DNA of 27,434 nucleotides from an uncultured Ventosimonas sp. (GTDB lineage: Bacteria > Pseudomonadota > Gammaproteobacteria > Pseudomonadales > Pseudomonadaceae). Under the pieces are notes generated by a model. The model was not told the origin of the DNA and ran no database searches. It was given only the letters and a program-made list of their open reading frames with translations. Shown here piece after piece: positions 21,950 through 27,434 of this stretch; positions within the stretch are counted from its first letter, which is position 1, and every line of letters begins with the position of its first letter. The DNA is taken from positions 1 through 27,434 of the forward strand of contig CALYQH010000001.1 of the NCBI GenBank assembly GCA_945283395.1, in the 5' to 3' direction. Both the position numbers and the translations under genes were made by a program.

Positions 21950-23601
21950 TGTCTGTTGCTGAATGGTTTGGTATAACCTTCACCGCTAATACAGAAGACG
22001 CCCAAAAGAAAACTAAAGATTTATCTAAGTCTACAGATGATTACGCTAAGTCAGCAAATGAGGCGGGCAATGTTTCAGACAGGCTAGGCGGGTCATTAGT
22101 GGGAATGGCTGCAAAGGCAGCAGGCGTTATCACAGCTTTGTTTTCAGTTGGAGCAGCATTGAGTGGTATATCTAATGCTATCAGTTATGCTGACTCAATA
22201 GGAGAAACAGCTGAAGCATTGGGGCTTTCTACTGAGGAACTTAGCGCATGGTCAGACGCAGCTAAATTATCAGGTGGTAGCGCGGAGGGTCTACAAGGAT
22301 CAATAAGAGCCCTATCGAGAGACTTTTATCAATTAGCTACAACGGGTAAGTCGCGTACTCAGCCTTTCTTTAAAGAGCTTGGTATATCATTACTTGACGC
22401 AAATGGAAATGCTCGCGATGTTTTAGATGTATTACCAGAAATAGCTCAAGCAATGGAAGGGATGAGCAAGCAGGATGCCATAGGTCTTGGTCAAAAATTA
22501 GGATTAGATCAAGGTACTATCATGCTGTTACAGCAGGGCAGACGTGGGGTTGAGGAGTTAATAGCAAGACAAAAAGAGCTGGGCACCGTCTCTCAGCAAG
22601 ATGCGGATACGGCGGCAGCATTCAATGATGCGCTAGATGATACCTCGCACGCTTTCAGGTCTGTATACATGGAGATAGCTACGGCTATATTGCCTGCCTT
22701 TACGTGGGTTTTGCAAAAAGTACAGTCGCTGACTCAATTTTCTAGAGAACATAAAACTTTAGTTGTTGGTTTTTTTTCAGCTATAGCTACGGTGCTAACA
22801 GTTTTTTATACGCCCGCAATACTGAAAGCATCCATAGCAACATGGGGGATGATAAAGCCTTTTATTTTAATTGCTGCCCCTTTATTGCTTTTCGGCGCTC
22901 TGCTAGCACTGATTATTGAAGATATATACGCATTTCTGAATGGTGGCGACTCCTTAATTGGTCAGTTATCTCAAAAGTGGCCTATTATAGGTAAAGTAAT
23001 TAATGGTATTAGGGAAGCTTTTGTTTGGCTCTTTGAGCAAGCCGAAAAAGTAATAAACTTCTTTTCTCTGATGTGGAATAATCCACGACAAGCGTTAGAG
23101 AGTTTTAAAAACTTCTTAAGCACTGCATGGGATAGTTTTATTAACTCAGTTCCTGGATTAAAGGCAATACTTGATACTGTCGTTAAGATATTCGAGACAG
23201 CAATTGCCAGTATTAAAGCTACTATTGATGCTGTTACAAATAGCATAAAAATGACCAAGGATATTCTAAGCGGCACTAATTCTAGCGCTGAGGAAGCAGG
23301 TAAAATATCAAATCAATCGACTGCTCGGCTTAGCAAAGAAGAGGCCGATAGAAGAGTTGCAGCGAGGGAGGCGGCGGCAAAATTACAACAGGCCCAGCAA
23401 TTAACGCCCGTCGTAGCTGGTTTAGGTGTTGCTAATAGTTCGATAGCCAATAGCTCTACAACCACAAATAGCACTCAGGTAGGAAGCGTTACTATTAATA
23501 CTCCTTTAAATAAAGAAGAAGCTAAAGCGGTAGTTAGGGATGTTATGAATGGTGAAATATCTACAGCTAATAGTCAAATTGACGACGGAGTTTCACATTG
23601 A
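21949..23601 (+). CDS. Tail tape measure protein
   Basis: A 550-residue tape measure protein, around which the tail tube is built and which helps pass DNA through the inner membrane. Visible: an N-terminal chaperone-facing segment (VAEWFGITFTANTEDAQKKT), a helical middle with TEELSAWSDAAKLSGGSAEG, hydrophobic segments at about residues 265-325 (FFSAIATVLTVFYTPAIL; ILIAAPLLLFGALLALII), and a Ser/Thr/Asn-rich C-terminus (STTTNSTQVGSVTINTPLN). At about 0.15 nm per residue it predicts a tail near 80 nm. Confidence 0.9.
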   Translation: MSVAEWFGITFTANTEDAQKKTKDLSKSTDDYAKSANEAGNVSDRLGGSLVGMAAKAAGVITALFSVGAALSGISNAISYADSIGETAEALGLSTEELSAWSDAAKLSGGSAEGLQGSIRALSRDFYQLATTGKSRTQPFFKELGISLLDANGNARDVLDVLPEIAQAMEGMSKQDAIGLGQKLGLDQGTIMLLQQGRRGVEELIARQKELGTVSQQDADTAAAFNDALDDTSHAFRSVYMEIATAILPAFTWVLQKVQSLTQFSREHKTLVVGFFSAIATVLTVFYTPAILKASIATWGMIKPFILIAAPLLLFGALLALIIEDIYAFLNGGDSLIGQLSQKWPIIGKVINGIREAFVWLFEQAEKVINFFSLMWNNPRQALESFKNFLSTAWDSFINSVPGLKAILDTVVKIFETAIASIKATIDAVTNSIKMTKDILSGTNSSAEEAGKISNQSTARLSKEEADRRVAAREAAAKLQQAQQLTPVVAGLGVANSSIANSSTTTNSTQVGSVTINTPLNKEEAKAVVRDVMNGEISTANSQIDDGVSH

Positions 23602-24131
23602 TTACCTCAAAATCTCAAGATGTAGTAGCAGTATTAGATACTAATCTGAGCCAAGTTTTTATTAATGCTCATATCATAAAAGCTGCCGTTACCGAAGAAT
23701 CGCAAGTTATGTCTCATCCAGTTGAAACGGGAGGTACTATTGAGGATGAAATTGTATTTCAACCCACTACTATTTCATTAAATTTATTATTAAGTCCTAA
23801 TAGTTACAGATCAACTTACCAAGAAATTAAGCAGCTATATACTAAAAGAGAAATATTGACGGTTCAGACCAAGACTGATTCATACCAGTCGCTAGTTATT
23901 GAAAATATGCCACATGATGAAGATGCGAGCATTTATGATACTGTTGCAGTAAGTATTAGATTAAAAGAAGTAAAGTTTGTGGAAACGGAATATGAAGCCT
24001 ATACACCAAAGTCGGTAAGAAATCCTATTGATGCCAGCAATAAAAAGACTGGTGAAGCCAGTAAATCAGAATCTAGTAACAGTCAATACTGGTCAGTTCT
24101 AGGTGAGCTAGGGAGAACTGTAGGTTTATGA
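23598..24131 (+). CDS. Dit-like baseplate protein
   Basis: A 177-residue protein resembling Dit-like distal tail proteins. It contains AVTEESQVMSHPVETGGTIEDEIVFQPTTISL (residues about 30-62), with the pattern 'HPVE.G..i.DHi...P..i.l', then TVQTKTDSYQSLVIENMPHDED near 93 and a RLKEVKFVETEYEA strand. The start is TTG, in a TTGA overlap with the tape-measure stop, an uncommon start codon but the only fitting one. It would form the hub base at the tail tip. Confidence 0.75.
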   Translation: MITSKSQDVVAVLDTNLSQVFINAHIIKAAVTEESQVMSHPVETGGTIEDEIVFQPTTISLNLLLSPNSYRSTYQEIKQLYTKREILTVQTKTDSYQSLVIENMPHDEDASIYDTVAVSIRLKEVKFVETEYEAYTPKSVRNPIDASNKKTGEASKSESSNSQYWSVLGELGRTVGL

Positions 24132-24433
24132 TAGAAATATCACTTATTCAGCATCCTAATCAAACCTTTCCCGTAATCTTGGAGGGAGTAAGATATGATC
24201 TAACCCTTAAAGATTGCGGTAACTTTATGGTAATAGATATAGTTAGAGATGACATAGTCATTATTCAAGGACAAAGATTATTACCTTATACCCCCTTAAT
24301 TCCTTATAAATATTTAGCAAATGGAAATTTGATATTTGCAACAGAGAATAACGAACTGCCAGATTGGAATAAATTCGGAGTGACTCAGCAGTTATTTTAC
24401 TTAACTAGTGAAGAATGGCTATCAATAAGCTAA
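24128..24433 (+). CDS. Baseplate plug protein (Pam3 gp18-like)
   Basis: A 101-residue beta-rich protein resembling the baseplate plug family described in cyanophage Pam3. It shows 'NQTFPVILEGVRYDLTLK', a DIVRDDIVIIQGQRLLPYTPLIPY block, GNLIFATENNELPDW and a FGVTQQLFYL end, as in the family ('G.l...g.li.y.yl..GNL.F ... Pd...FG.t..L.Y'). Joined to the Dit-like gene by ATGA. It is the last tail gene in the window. Confidence 0.75.
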   Translation: MIEISLIQHPNQTFPVILEGVRYDLTLKDCGNFMVIDIVRDDIVIIQGQRLLPYTPLIPYKYLANGNLIFATENNELPDWNKFGVTQQLFYLTSEEWLSIS

Positions 24434-24465
24434 ACTCTGTATATTAATAAATATGGAGATAAAAT

Positions 24466-25188
24466 ATGAGATTGTTTCTTTTTATATCTGGATTATTGCT
24501 TAGCTTTACATGTATTGCTCAACAGCAAAGCGAACCCAAAAATATGGTTTCGTATGATAATTACATTAATGCAATGATTAAGGATGAAAAAAAAGGTTTT
24601 ATTCGTAAGGATTCTCTTATTGGAAGCGCCTTGAAAGTAATTTCTGCATCTGAAGCCATTAACGATTATAAAGCTAACGAACTTAAAGGAAATAAAAAAT
24701 ACAAGGGGAAATATGTAAGGATTCATAGCGCTGTATCAGCTATCAAGGAAGGGGCATTTAATAAGGCATATATTCAAGCAAATGGCCAAAATCAATTTGA
24801 ATATATTACTATTTATATCAATCCTGATGATGAAAGATTCTTGAATATTTCGAAAGGTGACAAAATTGATTTAATTTGTAAAGGAGATGGGGTTTTGCTA
24901 GGTTCTCCCATTTTTGATAAGTGTTATTTCCCTTCAGACTATGCGGATAAAATGTTAAATCTGCTTAGTAATGATATAACTAAAAATACATTTAAAACTA
25001 AAGAAGCAATTATAATAAGTAGCATGTATTATGCTCTAGAGTCTATCATTGAAAGCGATTGCAGTAAAAACGAAGAAAGGTGCCTGAAGGCAGTTAGGGA
25101 TAACATTAATAAAATAAGCAAGGAAGAATTCAAAAAGATAGGCGATAGCGCAAAAAATAAAGATAGAGTTATTGATTTAATAAATTAA
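24466..25188 (+). CDS. Secreted OB-fold (tRNA_anti-like) protein, moron candidate
   Basis: A 240-residue protein with a clear signal peptide (MRLFLFISGLLLSFTCIAQQ; cleavage probably after CIA). Residues 60-150 resemble the OB-fold tRNA_anti-like domain of small bacterial envelope proteins: INDYKANELKGNKKYKGKYVRI, then INPDDERFLNISKGDKIDLICKGDG. The C-terminal 75 residues are helical with a Cys pair (SDCSKNEERC). It has its own GGAG ribosome site and follows the tail genes with a 32-base gap. A lysogen-expressed envelope protein, for example in superinfection exclusion, is a reasonable guess but unproven. Confidence 0.6.
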   Translation: MRLFLFISGLLLSFTCIAQQQSEPKNMVSYDNYINAMIKDEKKGFIRKDSLIGSALKVISASEAINDYKANELKGNKKYKGKYVRIHSAVSAIKEGAFNKAYIQANGQNQFEYITIYINPDDERFLNISKGDKIDLICKGDGVLLGSPIFDKCYFPSDYADKMLNLLSNDITKNTFKTKEAIIISSMYYALESIIESDCSKNEERCLKAVRDNINKISKEEFKKIGDSAKNKDRVIDLIN

Positions 25189-25212
25189 TACCTTAGCCTA
25201 ATTATCAAATGT

Positions 25213-25253
25213 TTATCAACTTAGTAATTTAGAGATTTATTATTAGTTGATAA
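25213..25253. repeat. Inverted repeat TTATCAACT...AGTTGATAA
   Basis: Nine-base perfect arms (25213-25221 and 25245-25253) separated by 23 bases; with one bulge the pairing extends inward by several more. It lies after the moron stop. It could be a hairpin ending the moron transcript, although no U-run follows, or a protein-binding site. Confidence 0.45.
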
Positions 25254-25259
25254 GCCATT

Positions 25260-25421
25260 ATGAAAACCTGACAATGCTACATATCTATCAAGCCACTTAA
25301 TAAAGCCTTTAAATATGCTGATCTTAAAGAACTGCTAGATATAATAAGAGAGACAACTAAGCTAAGCAAGAATCACGTAGGATTGCGTGATTCTGTAAAG
25401 CATTGGAGGGTTAAATATTGA
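25260..25421 (+). pseudogene. Small ORF interrupted by an in-frame TGA
   Basis: From the ATG at 25260 the frame reads M-K-T, then TGA at 25269-25271, then 49 open codons to TGA at 25419. The open part looks protein-like (ISIKPLNKAFKYADLKELLD, then IIRETTKLSKNHVG, basic and helical). It may be a 53-residue gene with a nonsense change, or a remnant of a longer gene cut when this junction formed. The repeat at 25369-25394 is inside it. No family is recognised. Confidence 0.25.
25369..25394. repeat. Inverted repeat AGAATCACG...CGTGATTCT
   Basis: Nine-base perfect arms (25369-25377, 25386-25394) around eight bases, 17 bases downstream of the repressor stop on the opposite strand. It would form a stable hairpin in the repressor mRNA tail. 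There is no U-run on either side, so a simple intrinsic terminator is unlikely. Confidence 0.6.
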
Positions 25422-26013
25422 TGATTACTTGCATTGCTTTGGCTACTATTTTTAATTCGTTGCTATCAGCTAAAATAGGAGCATAATTTTTATTTAGAGA
25501 TAATAGATAAACACGACCAGCATCATATGCCAGCTGTTTTAAAATGAAATAATCATTTTTGATTTGAGCCAAAACAAAATCATTATGACTATATTGTCCG
25601 GTAGGTTCGAATACTGTAATGGAGCCATCAGGAAAACTTACTTTCCCAGAAGAAGACATTGAGTCGCCATTTATCCTAAGTCCAAATGAGTTACTTGATA
25701 AGCTTAGACTTGGGTCTGCTATTGCAAATTCAGAAAACTCACTTATTTTTTTATTGAGAAAATCATTTATAAGATCCCAACCTATAACTGGCAATGGATT
25801 TATATCGAATCCCAAGGTGTTGCCTATTAAAATTTCAACAGGAACATCTAGCGTGGATGATATTTTTTCAAGAATGCGCGGCCTTGGCTCTGCTAATCCT
25901 CTTTCGTATCTAGATACTTGAGCTGGGGTTACATTAACTTTTTCAGCTAGTTCCTTTTGGCTGAGCCCAACAATCTTTCTATATAAAGATAAGTTTTCAG
26001 GGAATTTGGTCAT
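25411..26013 (-). CDS. Phage repressor, XRE HTH plus S24/LexA-like domain
   Basis: A 200-residue CI/C2-type repressor, the only minus-strand gene. Residues 17-40 (LSQKELAEKVNVTPAQVSRYERG) are the DNA-binding HTH. Residues 73-200 form an S24/LexA-like domain with the Ser of NGDSM (Ser118) and Lys of FILKQL (Lys159). The usual cleavage site after 'PVI.W..AG' is absent: the segment reads PVIGWDLINDF, with Ile82-Asn83 at the Ala-Gly place. It would repress the divergent early promoter and maintain lysogeny. Confidence 0.85.
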   Translation of the reverse strand: MTKFPENLSLYRKIVGLSQKELAEKVNVTPAQVSRYERGLAEPRPRILEKISSTLDVPVEILIGNTLGFDINPLPVIGWDLINDFLNKKISEFSEFAIADPSLSLSSNSFGLRINGDSMSSSGKVSFPDGSITVFEPTGQYSHNDFVLAQIKNDYFILKQLAYDAGRVYLLSLNKNYAPILADSNELKIVAKAMQVIINI

Positions 26014-26075
26014 AATATTCTATTGGTTAACATTGGGAATTGAGGTATTTCAAAATTAAAGTTTTTGAAAGCTTA

Positions 26076-26188
26076 AATATAACATTTATATTGTCATTTT
26101 ATGTAGGCTTTAATTTATATTAAAGCAGAAAATCAGTTATAAAGCACTTTAAATATTATTAAAAGTAAATATAAATATATATTATATT
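26076..26188. promoter_or_regulatory. Cluster of dyads between repressor and early genes (operator candidates)
   Basis: Four dyads lie in this very AT-rich gap: AATATAA-N3-TTATATT (26076-26092), GCTTTAAT-N4-ATTAAAGC (26107-26126), TAAAGCACTTTA (26140-26151) and AATATAA-N7-TTATATT (26168-26188). The first and last share the same half-site; the middle two share TAAAG. Two types of half-site in the divergent control region could be sites for the repressor and a second regulator. AT-rich sequence gives dyads by chance, so this is tentative. Confidence 0.45.
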
Positions 26189-26197
26189 AAAAAAGCA

Positions 26198-26226
26198 TTG
26201 AAATTTACTTGTAATCATGTTTTAAT
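26198..26226 (+). promoter_or_regulatory. Early rightward promoter (pR-like)
   Basis: TTGAAA (26198-26203), 17 bases, TTTAAT (26221-26226). It lies 32 bases before the first early gene and just right of the dyads, so a repressor bound at the neighbouring dyads could control it. Confidence 0.6.
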
Positions 26227-26257
26227 TACTCTACTAGTTATTAAAAAGGAGAGAAAT

Positions 26258-26428
26258 ATGAATCATGAAAAAAATATTACAAGGGCAATAACTTTTCCAA
26301 AAGAGCTAAAAGATTACTTAGACTGTAAAGCTAAAGAGTCAATGAGAACTTTTGTATCAGAGGTTGTTTATAGGGTAAAGAAATCTGTAGAGGAAGAAAT
26401 GAATGCAAAAGCCGCAAATAGCAACTAA
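26258..26428 (+). CDS. Small ribbon-helix-helix (Arc-like) regulator
   Basis: A 56-residue protein with the layout of an Arc-type ribbon-helix-helix: short strand ITRAITFPKELKDYLDCKAK, then a helix, then MRTFVSEVVYRVKKSVEEEM. It is divergent from the repressor, in the place of a Cro/Arc-like early regulator. AAGGAGAG before the ATG at 26258 is strong. The upstream TTG at 26198 in the same frame overlaps the promoter and is not used. Confidence 0.7.
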   Translation: MNHEKNITRAITFPKELKDYLDCKAKESMRTFVSEVVYRVKKSVEEEMNAKAANSN

Positions 26429-26439
26429 TAGAAAGCAAA

Positions 26440-26469
26440 AAGCCTCAGATGCGACAACACCTAAGGCTT
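26440..26469 (+). promoter_or_regulatory. Hairpin in the leader of the next gene
   Basis: AAGCCTCAG (26440-26448) pairs with CTAAGGCTT (26461-26469) with one C-A mismatch, loop of 12 bases (ATGCGACAACAC). No U-run follows. The hairpin lies in the 82-base gap between the Arc-like gene and the next start and may control its translation or RNA stability. Confidence 0.5.
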
Positions 26470-26510
26470 CTCATTTAACAGTCGTATCCAATAGCACAAA
26501 GGAAAGACCG

Positions 26511-26804
26511 ATGAATAATAGTACAGTAACGCAACAAAATAATCAACCTCAGCAATCTGCTTTGGGTTTAGCTTATGAGGCTGAGCGTGTAGCTAAGTTA
26601 GTTAATAAATCGGCTTATGCTATAAAATCAATAGGTAGCGTATTAGAGTTTAATCTATGTAATGATGATTGCGATGAAGATACTCTTAATAATAATGTGT
26701 TAGGTGGATTAGTCACAGCTATAAAATTAATAAGCGATACATTAGATGATAGCGGAAATGATCTTGGAAATACTTTAGTTAAGGGAGGGTTTATTAATGA
26801 ATAA
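26511..26804 (+). CDS. Hypothetical early protein
   Basis: A 97-residue acidic protein. The N-terminal 20 residues are Gln/Asn-rich (MNNSTVTQQNNQPQQSA), followed by helices (YEAERVAKLVNKSAYAIKSIG; LGGLVTAIKLISDTLDD) and a cysteine pair CNDDCDEDT. No family recognised. AAGGAAAG at 26499-26506 supports the ATG at 26511 over the earlier in-frame ATG at 26403, which overlaps the Arc-like gene. It overlaps the Rha start by eight bases. Confidence 0.55.
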   Translation: MNNSTVTQQNNQPQQSALGLAYEAERVAKLVNKSAYAIKSIGSVLEFNLCNDDCDEDTLNNNVLGGLVTAIKLISDTLDDSGNDLGNTLVKGGFINE

Positions 26805-27434
26805 CTTAATCCCCTCTAATACCTTAACAATGTCTAGTCGTGAAATAGCTCAATTGACTAATAAAGAGCATAAAAATGTTAAGCGCGACATCGAAAAAAT
26901 GTTATCTGATCTAAAAAAAGATGCGCTCACTTTTGAGCGTATCTATACAGATACCATGAACCGTAAGCAATCAGAGTATTTCTTAGATAAAGATCATGTT
27001 GAATGTTTACTGACTGGTTATAGCGCTGAATTAAGAATGAAAGTTATTAAGCGCTGGCATGAATTAGAGGAAGTGGTAAAAAGTCCAGACGTTCATCAAA
27101 TTCTTAACGACCCCAAAGAAATGAGAGGTTTGTTGCTAACTTACTCTGAAAAAGTAATAGCATTAGAAGAAAGAGTAGGAGAGTTACAACCAAAAGCAGA
27201 AGCATTAGATAGAATAGCCAAAGTTACCGATGGGTCAATGTGTATTACCGATGCGGCTAAACATTTAGATATTGCACCTAAACAACTATTTACCTTTCTG
27301 AGTTGTAAAGAATGGATTTACAGAAGATTAGGCAATAAAAATTGGGTTGGCTATCAAGATAAGATACAGAAAGGTTTATTGGAGCATAAAATAGTTGTTA
27401 TAGGTTCAGATGATGATGGTAATGATAAAACTGC
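26797..27434 (+). CDS. Rha-type antirepressor with KilAC-like C-terminus (partial)
   Basis: The first 212 codons of a gene running off the window. Residues 8-95 are an Rha-family domain: TMSSREIAQLTNKEHKNVKR, then a loop, SEYFLDKDHVECLLTGYS, then MKVIKRWHELE. The C-terminal visible part resembles the KilAC antirepressor domain: ITDAAKHLDIAPKQLFTFL, IYRRLGNKNWVGYQDKIQ, then a KGLLEHK segment. Fusions of Rha and KilAC are common in temperate phages and interfere with host or phage repressors. It overlaps the preceding ORF by eight bases and follows GGAGG. Confidence 0.85.
   Translation, partial: MNNLIPSNTLTMSSREIAQLTNKEHKNVKRDIEKMLSDLKKDALTFERIYTDTMNRKQSEYFLDKDHVECLLTGYSAELRMKVIKRWHELEEVVKSPDVHQILNDPKEMRGLLLTYSEKVIALEERVGELQPKAEALDRIAKVTDGSMCITDAAKHLDIAPKQLFTFLSCKEWIYRRLGNKNWVGYQDKIQKGLLEHKIVVIGSDDDGNDKT

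Noticed and set aside
25369..25394. Intrinsic terminator of the repressor gene
   Set aside because: The hairpin is strong, but there is no U-run after it on the minus strand.
26198..26257. Longer Arc-like protein starting at TTG 26198
   Set aside because: That start is inside the -35 element of the early promoter and has no ribosome site.
1..27434. CRISPR arrays, insertion sequences, reverse transcriptase or diversity-generating repeats
   Set aside because: No spaced direct repeats, transposase motifs or reverse transcriptase motifs were seen on either strand.

Overview
The window is one strand of an AT-rich tailed-phage genome, most likely a lambda-layout prophage or temperate phage with a contractile (myovirus) tail, from a low-GC Gram-negative host, probably a gammaproteobacterium. 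Supporting signs are a lambda P-type replication protein, NinB, a P1-type Ref nuclease, a C4-type antisense RNA, Rz/Rz1-like spanins (which imply an outer membrane) and a DUF2184/DUF3383 head-tail set. Nearly everything reads rightward. Only the repressor is on the minus strand. The genus cannot be fixed from the sequence.

Layout: 1-5345 is a tightly packed early/middle operon: replication P, two small HTH proteins, a membrane protein with a DUF6440-like tail, a Dam-type methyltransferase, NinB, Ref, DUF3310, a VRR-NUC nuclease, a Q-like antiterminator and a T5orf172/GIY-YIG protein. 5346-6333 is an antirepressor cassette: a C4-type antisense RNA followed by an ORF6N-domain gene. 6334-6649 resembles a lambda pR'-tR' late control region: a near-consensus promoter, a short leader, a terminator, a serine tRNA gene and a second terminator. 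6650-8310 is lysis (two holin-like proteins, an endolysin-like protein, DUF1353 and a small ORF). 8329-9390 is an inserted cassette with its own upstream terminator, a second structured RNA and a KilA-N/P63C-like gene. 9374-9923 holds the spanins. 10660-24433 is packaging, head and tail: terminase, portal, MuF-like protein, protease, cement, major capsid, connectors, sheath, tube, frameshifted tail chaperones, tape measure, Dit-like protein and baseplate plug. 24466-25188 is a secreted OB-fold moron. 25411-26257 is the immunity region, and 26258-27434 restarts the early operon, ending inside a Rha/KilAC gene that runs off the window.

How the parts fit: the S24-type repressor keeps the Ser/Lys dyad but has Ile-Asn where the cleavable Ala-Gly of this family normally sits, so RecA-driven self-cleavage may not be the induction route. 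The phage instead carries three antirepressor-type genes (ORF6N, KilA-N, Rha-KilAC). Two of them are preceded by RNAs that can be drawn as an outer stem with two hairpins whose loops are complementary to the start region of the next gene. The first matches the known C4 antisense RNA of P1/P7. The second has unrelated sequence but the same design, and is the most likely undescribed element here.

The tail module stops after the baseplate plug. Hub, spike, wedge and fibre genes, and an integrase, are not in this window. Either they were deleted or they lie elsewhere.
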